Positions 18,836-26,258 of a stretch of DNA of 64,000 nt are shown here, in pieces. The notes below the pieces were generated by a model, which was given only the letters and a program-made list of their open reading frames with translations, was not told the DNA's origin and did no database searches. The DNA is from an uncultured Clostridia bacterium. Lineage in GTDB: Bacteria > Bacillota > Clostridia > Lachnospirales > CAG-274. The stretch lies in NCBI GenBank assembly GCA_947630725.1, contig CANRIS010000001.1:27446-91445 (forward strand). The letters are read 5' to 3'. Both the position numbers and the translations under genes were made by a program. Each line of letters begins with the position of its first letter. The first letter of the stretch is position 1.

Positions 18836-19831
18836 ATGAACAAGATCTATACCGAGAAAAACATTATTTTCATAGGCTTTATGGGCAGCGGAAAAACAAC
18901 CATCGGAAGAAAGCTCGCTTTTATTCTGAAAAGAAAATTCATTGATATGGATATGCAGATACAGGATTTTTATCATATGTCCATAAACGATATGTTCAAG
19001 GAATATGGCGAAGAATTTTTCCGTGAGCAGGAGTCAAGCCTTTGTCAGAATCTCGGAAAAGCATATAAAAAGATCATCGCAACGGGAGGCGGCGTAGTAA
19101 AAAAGCCCGAAAATATAGAAAACCTCAAGAAAAACGGAATTGTTATATACCTTAAAAGCACTCCCGAAAGCATATATGAAAACACAAAATTTGATAAAAA
19201 CCGTCCTCTTCTGAATGTTGAAAACAGGCTTGAAGAAATCGAAAAGCTCCTTTCGGAAAGAGAACAGCTCTATGAGGACAACGCCGACCTTGTAGTCGAT
19301 GTATCGGAAAGAAATATAGATAAGTGCGTACAGAATGTTATTGACGCAATAACCGAATATCTGAATGACGATGAGGAAGGACGCATACAGGGCAAAAAGG
19401 TGAGGATAATAAACGGCCCGAATATAAACTTTACGGGGCTGCGTGAAAGAGGTATTTATGGAAATCTGAACTACAGCCAGATAATGGACAAGGCAAAGGA
19501 AAAGGCCATTGAGCTGGGCTATGATATAGAGATTTTCCAGTCAAATCACGAGGGCGAAATAATAGACTATATTCAGAAGTGCTATTATGAAAAGGTTGAC
19601 GGAGTTGTAATAAACCCCGGCGCTTTTACACACTATAGCTACGCTATAAGAGACGCTATCGCTTCTGTTTCGCAGATACCCTTTATAGAGGTACATATGA
19701 GCAACATACACAAGAGAGAAGAATTTCGCCATACATCTGTGACTGCTCCCGTCTGCGCAGGACAGCTTTGCGGTTTTGGCTCTCTGGGCTATGAGCTGGG
19801 TCTTATAGCTCTGAACACTCTGATGGTATAA
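18836..19831 (+). CDS. aroK-aroQ: Shikimate kinase / type II 3-dehydroquinate dehydratase fusion
   Basis: A bifunctional protein of 331 residues. Residues 1-175 are shikimate kinase: P-loop GFMGSGKTT near residue 14, FIDMD, the substrate motif FREQES, ATGGGVV, and RPLL in the lid. Residues about 188-331 are type II dehydroquinase (AroQ): NGPNINFTGLRERGIYG with the catalytic Tyr, SNHEGEIID, NPGAFTHYSYA, EVHMSNIHKREEFRH. Both halves look complete. AroQ makes dehydroshikimate, AroE (upstream) makes shikimate, and AroK phosphorylates it, so the fusion joins the steps on either side of AroE. Fusions among aro genes are known, but this pairing is uncommon to my knowledge. The start ATG follows GAAAGGA. 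Confidence 0.93.
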   Translation: MNKIYTEKNIIFIGFMGSGKTTIGRKLAFILKRKFIDMDMQIQDFYHMSINDMFKEYGEEFFREQESSLCQNLGKAYKKIIATGGGVVKKPENIENLKKNGIVIYLKSTPESIYENTKFDKNRPLLNVENRLEEIEKLLSEREQLYEDNADLVVDVSERNIDKCVQNVIDAITEYLNDDEEGRIQGKKVRIINGPNINFTGLRERGIYGNLNYSQIMDKAKEKAIELGYDIEIFQSNHEGEIIDYIQKCYYEKVDGVVINPGAFTHYSYAIRDAIASVSQIPFIEVHMSNIHKREEFRHTSVTAPVCAGQLCGFGSLGYELGLIALNTLMV

Positions 19832-19920
19832 GATAATCTTATGAAATAATGAAATAATACAATAATACAATAAAAACGGTATTGATCCTTTAAATCTTCA
19901 AACAGACAATTTGAGTCGTC

Positions 19921-19961
19921 CAGACCTCCCATTTTCTATAAGTTTACAGGAGGTCTGTTTT
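19921..19961 (+). terminator. Hairpin after the aro operon
   Basis: CAGACCTCC (19921-19929) pairs perfectly with GGAGGTCTG (19949-19957), followed by TTTT. Probably the aro terminator. The rest of 19832-20005 holds no visible gene. Confidence 0.6.
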
Positions 19962-20005
19962 GGTGTTATGCTTTATATCGACAACATAGGCTGCAAAATT
20001 TCCGG

Positions 20006-20034
20006 TTGACAAAATTTGGATTATACATTATAAT
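20006..20034 (+). promoter_or_regulatory. Promoter of tRNA-Arg
   Basis: TTGACA (20006-20011), 17 bp, TATAAT (20029-20034): perfect consensus, 22 bp before the tRNA. Confidence 0.9.
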
Positions 20035-20056
20035 ATGGATATTGCAAATATGATTT

Positions 20057-20129
20057 GTCTCAGTAGCTCAGCGGATAGAGCGACCGCCTCCTAAGCGGTA
20101 GGTCGGAGGTTCGATTCCTCTCTGGGACG
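20057..20129 (+). tRNA. tRNA-Arg (anticodon CCT)
   Basis: A full cloverleaf of 73 nt. Acceptor GTCTCAG (20057-20063) pairs with CTGGGAC (20122-20128); the anticodon stem ACCGC/GCGGT encloses CTCCTAA, giving anticodon CCT, which reads AGG. The T-arm has GGTTCGATTCC. CCA is not encoded. AGG is a frequent Arg codon in the neighbouring genes. Confidence 0.95.
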
Positions 20130-20132
20130 TAG

Positions 20133-20167
20133 GCCGGAAGTCACTGATATGATTTTCCGGCTTTTTT
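20133..20167 (+). terminator. Terminator of tRNA-Arg
   Basis: GCCGGAA (20133-20139) pairs with TTCCGGC (20155-20161), followed by TTTTTT. Confidence 0.85.
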
Positions 20168-20185
20168 ATAAAAGGAGGTCAAAAA

Positions 20186-21061
20186 ATGTATGAGCTTGTG
20201 CAGCTTGGAGAAAATACATATTATATCAACTGTCCCGCAAGAATAGGCATATACAGGACAAACGGCTCGGACGTATATCTTATTGACAGCGGCGGCGACA
20301 AGGACGCAGGCAGGCGTGTTAGGAAGATATTGGATCAGAACGGCTGGAGCCTAAAAGCTATAGTAAACACCCACTCAAATGCAGACCACATAGGTGGAAA
20401 CAAGTTTCTTCAGGACAGGACGGGCTGTCAGATTTTTGCGCCCGGAATCGAGGCTGCTTTTACTGCCCATCCCATTCTGGAGCCTTCTTTTCTCTACGGA
20501 GGCTATCCCTTTGGAGAGCTAAGACACAAATTTCTTATGGCTCAGGAAAGTAAGGTATTTGACATAAACCATCCCGATTTTCCCAAAGAACTTGAAGCGA
20601 TACCCTTAAGAGGACACTTTTTTGATATGTATGGCTTTCGCACTCCCGATGACGTTGTTTTCCTTGCGGACTGTATAAGCAGCAAAACAGCCATAGAAAA
20701 ATACAAAATTTCATTTATATACGATGTAAAGGAATATCTGAACACCCTTGACGCAATTAAGGATATGAAAGCAAAAATATTTGTGCCATCTCACGCTGAG
20801 CCTGCAGAGGATCTTTCGGAAATTATTGAATTTAACAAAAAGGCAGTTTTTGAAATCATTGATAAAATAAAAGATATTGCAAAAACTCCCATTTGCTTTG
20901 AGGACATACTTAAGGCGCTTTTTGACGCCTATGGACTTATTATGACATTTGAGCAATATGCTCTTGTAGGCAGTACAGTCCGCTCATATCTTTCATATAT
21001 GAAGGACAGCAGGGAAATAAATGCTGAATTTTCCGAAAACAGACTGTTATGGCAGTCATAA
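20186..21061 (+). CDS. MBL-fold metallo-hydrolase
   Basis: Metallo-beta-lactamase-fold hydrolase of 291 residues. The usual HxHxDH metal motif reads HSNADH (near residue 71), with Asn in place of the second His. Further ligands would be in RGHFFDMYG, FLADC and VPSHAEP. The C-terminal ~70 residues are helical. The start ATG follows AAAGGAGG. It has its own small unit after the tRNA terminator and is closed by a strong terminator. Substrate unknown; the changed ligand may mean one metal ion instead of two (inference). Confidence 0.85.
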   Translation: MYELVQLGENTYYINCPARIGIYRTNGSDVYLIDSGGDKDAGRRVRKILDQNGWSLKAIVNTHSNADHIGGNKFLQDRTGCQIFAPGIEAAFTAHPILEPSFLYGGYPFGELRHKFLMAQESKVFDINHPDFPKELEAIPLRGHFFDMYGFRTPDDVVFLADCISSKTAIEKYKISFIYDVKEYLNTLDAIKDMKAKIFVPSHAEPAEDLSEIIEFNKKAVFEIIDKIKDIAKTPICFEDILKALFDAYGLIMTFEQYALVGSTVRSYLSYMKDSREINAEFSENRLLWQS

Positions 21062-21130
21062 TGTAAAGTATAAAAAAGATCTGTTGTGTTCACACACAAA
21101 TAAATACATACATATATACATATAATGATT

Positions 21131-21163
21131 AAAGCTCCGAAAATTCTTATACGGAGCTTTTGT
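21131..21163 (+). terminator. Terminator of the MBL-hydrolase gene
   Basis: AAAGCTCCG (21131-21139) pairs with CGGAGCTTT (21152-21160), followed by TGTGTT. Confidence 0.8.
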
Positions 21164-21220
21164 GTTCTTCTGAATTTTGCAGTTTTTATAAAAATGTGCT
21201 GCTCACGCCTTTTTCCTCAT

Positions 21221-21420
21221 CTGCCTGCGGCAGACAGCGGATCAAGGCGGAGCCGTAAGGGGCGGGGCGGCGCAGAAAAACGCTCTCAGCGTTTTTCTGC
21301 CGAGGGCGAAATGCTTGCCTGCGGCAAGCATTTCGCCCCCGCGGGATTTTGCCGCTTTAGGCCGCTCTCTGTCCGCAGGACAGAGGGAGCGGCCGCGCGG
21401 CAAAATCCGCCGCCCCGCCC
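21221..21420 (+). repeat. GC-rich multi-hairpin structured element, copy 1
   Basis: A small hairpin CTGCC/GGCAG (21221-21233) is followed by the core AAGGCGGAGCC (21244-21254). A 13-bp closing stem (21260-21272 with 21408-21420) encloses three hairpins: 21272-21284/21288-21300 (13 bp), 21304-21319/21323-21338 (16 bp, perfect) and 21344-21355/21397-21408 (12 bp, with a further inner hairpin). GC content is far above the surroundings. A related element with a matching core but different stem sequences lies inverted at 57456-57605. The 21125-21445 open frame across it is not a credible gene. No known repeat family recognised. The rest of the 21062-21632 gap (21421-21632) holds only a short GGCGGCG/CGCCGC-type hairpin near 21534. 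Confidence 0.8.
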
Positions 21421-21632
21421 GCAAGCAGAATTACCGCACGACTGAATTTTGAGTTCACAGATGTTGTACTGCCTTTTGCTGTTCTTATGCTTCGGCAGTC
21501 ATATAGCGTCTACGGCCCGCCGGCACGCTTTTACGGCGGCGAACGCCGCTTTTACTTGCGCCGTACTTATATCAAAAGCAGCATTATTTTCGTGTGTCTG
21601 AAAGTAAAATTTTCATTCTTTCTGTCCTTGTC

Positions 21633-23171
21633 TTAAAGCTTGGTCTTTGATGCGTTTACTCTATCGAATGTATCGGTTATCTCGCTGTCGGGTGCAGGAG
21701 TAAGCAGACTCACAACAATAAGAACAAGTCCTCCTGCCAGAAACGCAGGGAGAAGCTCATATATGTCAAGTATCGTTCCCGCAAAGGCAGGTTTAATGAG
21801 ATATTTATATATAAATACCATAGCTCCGCCCACTATCATACCCGAAATTGCTCCGTATTTGTTGGCACGTTTCCAGAAAAGAGCAGCGAGCATAAGAGGT
21901 CCGAAAACGGCTCCGAAGCCTGCCCATGCAAAGGACACTATTCTGAATACTCCCTCATTGTTGGGGTCGGCAACAAATATTACCGCAACAACAGCTATTG
22001 CAATTACGGTAAGTCTTGCCGCAATCATAGTTTTCTTTTCGGAAAGCTTTATACCGAAGAAGTCCTTTATTATATTTTCCGAAACCGAAGATGACGCAGC
22101 CAGAAGCTGAGAGTCGGCAGTTGACATTGTGCAGGCCAGAATACCCGAAAGTATTATTCCTGCGCAGATTATGGCTATAATTCCGTGTTCCTTCAAGATA
22201 CTCGAAATGTATATAAGTATTCTCTCAGAGTCAAAATCGGGACCTGCCGCAATAACGCCGTTCTGTACAAGGCTGTAGCCTATAACACCTATAAATATAG
22301 CTATTCCCATAGATATAACGACCCATACGGTAGCAATTCTCCTTGAAAGAGAAAGCTTGTTTTCGTCCTCAATAGCCATAAATCTGAGAAGAACGTGAGG
22401 CATACCAAAATAACCCAAGCCCCACGCAAGGAGCGACGCCATAGTAAGCTTTCCATAGGGAACAGTTTCTCCGCCCGAAAGGGTCTTTGTTATCGTAAGC
22501 ATCCAATCGGTGTTGCTTGCATTTGCGATCACGCTGTCAAGCCCGCCTGCCTGAGAAATTCCAAAAAATACTACTATTATGAGCGCCGTTGTCATAAATA
22601 TACTCTGTATAAAGTCCGTTGTGCTGGCAGCCAAAAATCCTCCCAAAGCCGTATAGCCCACAATTATAACTGCGCTGGCTACCATAGCGGGAAAATATCC
22701 TATGCCGAAAAGACTCGAAAAGAGCTTTCCGCAGGCATTAAAGCCAGATGCTGTATAAGGTATGAAGAAAATAACGATAAATACCGCAGCAACTACAACG
22801 ATCAGCTTTGACTTAAATCGGTTTGCAAAAAAATCGGGCAGTGTTATGGAATTTGTCTCATAACTGTATCTTCTGAGCTTTTTAGCCACTATGAGCCAGT
22901 TCAGATATGTGCCTATGGCAAGTCCGAGAGCAGTCCAGAAGGCCTCGGCAATACCCGTTGCAAGAGCAACACCCGGCAGTCCCATCAAAAGCCAGCTTGA
23001 CATATCGGATGCCTCTGCGCTCATTGCTGTGACATAAGGTCCCAGCTTTCTGCCGCCCAGATAAAAATCACTTGTACTTTTATTCTTCTTTGAAAAATTC
23101 CAGCCTATAAAAAGCATCATTAAAAGGTATAATACTATTACAATTAAGACGCCTATGGTTGAGCCTGTCAT
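21633..23171 (-). CDS. putP: Sodium/proline symporter, PutP type
   Basis: Inner-membrane Na+:solute symporter of the SSS family, 512 residues with about thirteen transmembrane segments. YLGGRKLGPYVTAMSAEASDMSSWLLMGLPG near the N-terminus is the PutP signature for Na+ and proline binding. The family is confident; the substrate is most likely proline. Its start has AAAGGAGG upstream, and a consensus promoter lies at 23202-23230. It converges on the MBL-hydrolase gene across the multi-hairpin element. Confidence 0.93.
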   Translation of the reverse strand: MTGSTIGVLIVIVLYLLMMLFIGWNFSKKNKSTSDFYLGGRKLGPYVTAMSAEASDMSSWLLMGLPGVALATGIAEAFWTALGLAIGTYLNWLIVAKKLRRYSYETNSITLPDFFANRFKSKLIVVVAAVFIVIFFIPYTASGFNACGKLFSSLFGIGYFPAMVASAVIIVGYTALGGFLAASTTDFIQSIFMTTALIIVVFFGISQAGGLDSVIANASNTDWMLTITKTLSGGETVPYGKLTMASLLAWGLGYFGMPHVLLRFMAIEDENKLSLSRRIATVWVVISMGIAIFIGVIGYSLVQNGVIAAGPDFDSERILIYISSILKEHGIIAIICAGIILSGILACTMSTADSQLLAASSSVSENIIKDFFGIKLSEKKTMIAARLTVIAIAVVAVIFVADPNNEGVFRIVSFAWAGFGAVFGPLMLAALFWKRANKYGAISGMIVGGAMVFIYKYLIKPAFAGTILDIYELLPAFLAGGLVLIVVSLLTPAPDSEITDTFDRVNASKTKL

Positions 23172-23201
23172 TTTTTTACCTCCTTTAAAAAATATAGAAA
23201 C

Positions 23202-23230
23202 ATTATATCACAACAAAACGGATAGGTCAA
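23202..23230 (-). promoter_or_regulatory. Promoter of putP
   Basis: On the - strand: TTGACC (23230-23225), 17 bp, TATAAT (23207-23202), preceded by TGTGA resembling an extended -10. Confidence 0.85.
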
Positions 23231-23298
23231 ACATAAATTTAACAAATTAGCGTATTAAAGTGTTAAAATAGCTTATTATTGATCGGAGGCTATGTAAT

Positions 23299-24147
23299 AT
23301 GACAAAAAAAGACATTATAAATATTTTTCTGGGAACATTTCTTATGGCAGTCGGCATATGCTCTTTTTTTGATCCCCACGGACTTATTATAGGTGGAGCC
23401 TCCGGACTTTCGATTCTTCTGTCGGAGGTTTTCAAAAGAATATTTGGCGAAGGCCTTCCCCTGTGGCTGCTCTTTTCCGTCATAAACATTCCCCTTTTCG
23501 GCGCAGGATTCAGAGTCCTCGGCTTTAGCTCCTTAAGGCGGAGCTTTTTTGCGGCGACTCTGCTTTCGGCAATGATATGGGCAGCCGACTTTTTGCCTCC
23601 CGTAGAGTCGGATCTCCCCATAGCGGCTGTTTTCGGAGGCTTTATTGAGGGGATAGGTCTGGGGCTTGTGCTTAGGTCGGGGTCTACAACAGGCGGCAGC
23701 GATCTTCTGGCTATGATATTGACAAAATATATTCCGGGGCTTTCCCTTTCAACTCTTATACTTGCGACTGACTGCGCTATAATAGCCCTCGGCTTTCCCG
23801 TTTTCGGCTCTATAAATGTTTTTTATGCGGTTGTGTCGGCTTATATAACCTCTAAGGTGATCGATCTTTCTCTGACAGGCGCAGGCTATACTAAGGCAGT
23901 ATATATAATATCCGACAAATGGGAAGATATATCTGAAAAAATAATGAATGAATTTGAAAGAGGCGTCACCACGCTCAAAGGCAGAGGAGAGTATACAAAG
24001 GACGAAAAAAATGTCATTCTGTGCGTTATTCCCAAAAAACAGCTTGCAGGGCTGAAAAAAATGGTGTCAGACGCAGACAAGAGGGCATTTTTCATTATAA
24101 CAGAGGCTGCGGAGGTCGCAGGCGAGGGTTTTTCGGACAAAAAATAA
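23299..24147 (+). CDS. YitT-family membrane protein (DUF2179 C-terminus)
   Basis: 282 residues: five or six hydrophobic segments (DUF161/YitT region, residues about 8-200) and a C-terminal soluble domain of about 80 residues (DUF2179), including GVTTLKGRGEYTKDEKNVILCVI, the hallmark of that domain. Length and order are as in YitT/YpjC proteins of Firmicutes, whose function is unsettled. CGGAGG precedes the ATG at 23299. Divergent from putP. Confidence 0.9.
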   Translation: MTKKDIINIFLGTFLMAVGICSFFDPHGLIIGGASGLSILLSEVFKRIFGEGLPLWLLFSVINIPLFGAGFRVLGFSSLRRSFFAATLLSAMIWAADFLPPVESDLPIAAVFGGFIEGIGLGLVLRSGSTTGGSDLLAMILTKYIPGLSLSTLILATDCAIIALGFPVFGSINVFYAVVSAYITSKVIDLSLTGAGYTKAVYIISDKWEDISEKIMNEFERGVTTLKGRGEYTKDEKNVILCVIPKKQLAGLKKMVSDADKRAFFIITEAAEVAGEGFSDKK

Positions 24148-24463
24148 AATTATCTTTGTTAAAAATGTGAAAATTGCATAAAAAGCTTTATATGGGGTTT
24201 AAAAATGTGAAAATTGCCCTAAAGAACGGCTATTCAGACTGTATAATACCTGTTGAATATAAGCAAATTGACTAAAAAAATTGTGTGGTGTACAAATTCC
24301 ACAAAATAAAAAATTTAATTTGTATAATTAATCTATGGAATTTTATTAAAAAATACTGTATTATTATATCAAGCTTTTAAGGGTACGGAAGTATCTCGGA
24401 CTATTGTCTGTTTATTTTCTACAAACCCTTCGGTACGTAAAATAAATATAAGGAGGAAGTAAA
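24148..24463 (+). promoter_or_regulatory. AT-rich regulatory region before the msmX-like gene
   Basis: No gene. It holds a 19-bp direct repeat (24159-24177 and 24199-24217) exactly 40 bp apart, and an inverted repeat TGTGG-N10-CCACA (24284-24303). Two candidate promoters are visible: TTGACT/TACAAA with 17-bp spacing at 24268-24296, and a lone TATAAT at 24323-24328. A leader stem AAGGGT/ACCCTT (about 24379-24431) precedes the ribosome-binding site AAGGAGG. The direct and inverted repeats look like regulator sites. Confidence 0.5.
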
Positions 24464-25576
24464 ATGTCAAGTTTAAGTTTAAAAAATATCGTTAAAAAGT
24501 ATCCCAACGGTTTCGTTGCTGTTCCCAGCTTCAACCTTGAGATCGCCGATAAGGAATTCATCATCTTCGTAGGTCCTTCCGGCTGTGGTAAGTCAACAAC
24601 TCTTCGTATGATCGCAGGTCTTGAAGAGATCTCCGACGGCGAGCTTTATATCGGCGACAGACTTGTAAACAATGTTTCACCCCGTGACAGAGATATTGCG
24701 ATGGTTTTCCAGAACTATGCTCTTTATCCTCATATGACGGTTTATGATAATATGGCATTCGGTCTTAAGCTGAGAAAAACTCCCAAGGACGAAATCGACA
24801 GACAGGTTAAAGAGGCTGCTCAGATCCTCGAGATCGACCATCTCCTTGACAGAAAGCCTGCAGCTCTTTCAGGCGGTCAGAGACAGAGAGTTGCCATGGG
24901 TCGTGCAATCGTTCGTAGACCCTCTGTATTCCTGTTAGACGAGCCTCTTTCAAACCTTGACGCAAAGCTCCGTGTTCAGATGAGAACAGAAATCGCAAAG
25001 CTTCACCATAAGCTCGATACAACATTCATCTACGTTACACACGACCAGACAGAGGCTATGACCCTCGGTACAAGAATCGTTGTTCTTAAGGACGGTCTTA
25101 TTCAGCAGTGCGATACACCTCAGACACTTTATCATGAACCCGCTAACCTCTTCGTTGCTGGCTTCTTGGGAACACCTCAGATGAACTTCATCGAATCAAA
25201 GGTTGTTAAGGAAGGCGACAAGGTTGCAGTTACTGTAGGCAGCCAGAGACTTATGCTTCCCGAAAGCAAGACAAAGGCACTTGTAGACGGCGGATATATC
25301 GGAAAGAACGTTCTGCTCGGCATCAGACCCGAGGACGTACATAACGAGGACGTATTCCTTAACACAACTCAGTCGCCCGTATTTGACGCTCACATTGATG
25401 TTACAGAGCTTCTCGGCGCAGATACAAACCTGTACCTCATCGTAAACGGCCAGAAGATCACCTGCCGTGTAAACGCTCGTAACAACTACAAGATCGGCGA
25501 CGACGTTAAGGTTGCTTTCGATGTAAACAAGATCCATGTATTCGACAAGGATTCTGAGCTTACTATCACAAACTGA
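24464..25576 (+). CDS. msmX: Sugar ABC transporter ATP-binding protein, MsmX/UgpC/MalK type
   Basis: ATPase subunit of CUT1-type carbohydrate importers, 370 residues. Walker A GPSGCGKST near residue 38, signature LSGGQRQRVAMGRAI, Walker B VFLLDEPLSNLDAKL, H-loop THDQTEAM, then a C-terminal TOBE/OB regulatory domain (residues about 240-370). No permease or binding-protein genes adjoin it, as with Bacillus MsmX, a shared energiser of several sugar importers (established for B. subtilis). Codon use differs from its neighbours: more CGT, ATC and GTT, fewer ATA and AGA, suggesting high expression. A clear terminator follows. Confidence 0.92.
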   Translation: MSSLSLKNIVKKYPNGFVAVPSFNLEIADKEFIIFVGPSGCGKSTTLRMIAGLEEISDGELYIGDRLVNNVSPRDRDIAMVFQNYALYPHMTVYDNMAFGLKLRKTPKDEIDRQVKEAAQILEIDHLLDRKPAALSGGQRQRVAMGRAIVRRPSVFLLDEPLSNLDAKLRVQMRTEIAKLHHKLDTTFIYVTHDQTEAMTLGTRIVVLKDGLIQQCDTPQTLYHEPANLFVAGFLGTPQMNFIESKVVKEGDKVAVTVGSQRLMLPESKTKALVDGGYIGKNVLLGIRPEDVHNEDVFLNTTQSPVFDAHIDVTELLGADTNLYLIVNGQKITCRVNARNNYKIGDDVKVAFDVNKIHVFDKDSELTITN

Positions 25577-25691
25577 TCCGCAAGCTGATTGTTGATTATA
25601 AAGGATCAGATAATCAAAGCTGATTTTAACGATAATTTTTAAATCAATCGGAATTTAAAACGGAGACGCACTTCTCCGCATTGATCGTAAA

Positions 25692-25725
25692 GGTCCCGCT
25701 TTCATAAGGAAAACGGGGTCTTTTT
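25692..25725 (+). terminator. Terminator of the msmX-like gene
   Basis: GGTCCCG (25692-25698) pairs with CGGGGTC (25714-25720), with G-U pairs, followed by TTTTT. Confidence 0.8.
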
Positions 25726-25827
25726 CATGCTCAAATATCAAGAATATAAAACATATATAGCATATATAACATATAAAATATATTACAAACCGTCAAAAAG
25801 TAAATTGACCGATAATTAAGAAAGTAT

Positions 25828-25966
25828 TTGACAAATTTATTATATCTATCATCGATAACTTTGAGCCACAGACAGTGTCCGTTCGGATTGTACGAAAAAA
25901 CTTTCAGCAGGAAAAGCGCCGAACATGGGCTTTGCCCGTCCTGCTTCCAGATAAAGTCGCTTATCT
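25828..25966 (+). ncRNA. Candidate structured RNA, repeat copy 1
   Basis: TTGACA (25828-25833) could be a -35 box, although no well-spaced -10 is obvious. Downstream are GTTCGG (25881-25886), the stem AGCAGGA (25906-25912)/TCCTGCT (25939-25945) with inner GGGC/GCCC, and CCGAAC (25919-25924) within that stem's loop region, which can pair with GTTCGG as a pseudoknot. GATAA/TTATC (25950-25965) closes the unit. Inference only. Confidence 0.35.
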
Positions 25967-26037
25967 TTCCGACATACTAATATATAAAATATATTAAAGC
26001 CCGTCAAAAAGTTAATAAGCCAATAATTAAGAAAGTA

Positions 26038-26176
26038 TTTGACAAATTTATTATATTATCATTGATAACTTTGAGCCACAGACAGTGTCCGTTCGGATTG
26101 CCCTAAAAAACTTTCAGCAGGAAAAGCGCCGAACATGGGCTTTGCCCGTCCTGCTCCCAAATAAAGTCGCTTATCT
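26038..26176 (+). ncRNA. Candidate structured RNA, repeat copy 2
   Basis: The same layout as copy 1: TTGACA at about 26038, GTTCGG (26091-26096), CCGAAC (26129-26134), the AGCAGGA/TCCTGCT stem and the terminal GATAA-like/TTATC hairpin. Differences from copy 1 fall mainly in linkers (for example TGTACG versus TGCCCT after GTTCGGAT), not in the paired segments. Confidence 0.35.
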
Positions 26177-26258
26177 TTCCTACATACTAATATATAAAAT
26201 ATATTAAAGACCGTCAAAAAGTTAATCGCCCGATAATAATCCGCAGAAACAAACTGTA

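Larger units (their letters stand above)
25769..26239. repeat. Tandem ~210-bp repeat, two full copies and a third partial
   Basis: The block containing CGTCAAAAAG recurs at 25791, 26002 and 26212, so the period is 211 then 210 bp. Copies 1 and 2 are nearly identical across TTGACA, a GTTCGG/CCGAAC pair, an AGCAGGA/TCCTGCT stem enclosing GGGC-TTT-GCCC, and a terminal GATAA/TTATC hairpin; the third copy stops after about 50 bp. No credible reading frame spans it. It fills the 682-bp gap between the convergent msmX-like and mutS2 genes. The conserved pairing suggests a structured RNA, but I recognise no known family. Confidence 0.85.

Noticed and set aside
20057..20129. tRNA-Arg as a genomic-island integration site
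   Set aside because: No partial tRNA repeat, integrase or phage gene lies nearby. The flanking genes are ordinary.
21125..21445. A 106-codon open frame on the + strand after the MBL-hydrolase gene
   Set aside because: It starts before a terminator hairpin and runs through the GC-rich multi-hairpin element, with no ribosome-binding site. Its protein is low-complexity Arg/Pro/Ala.
25769..26239. CRISPR array
   Set aside because: The period is about 210 bp with near-identical units and no short repeats separated by unique spacers. No cas genes are nearby.
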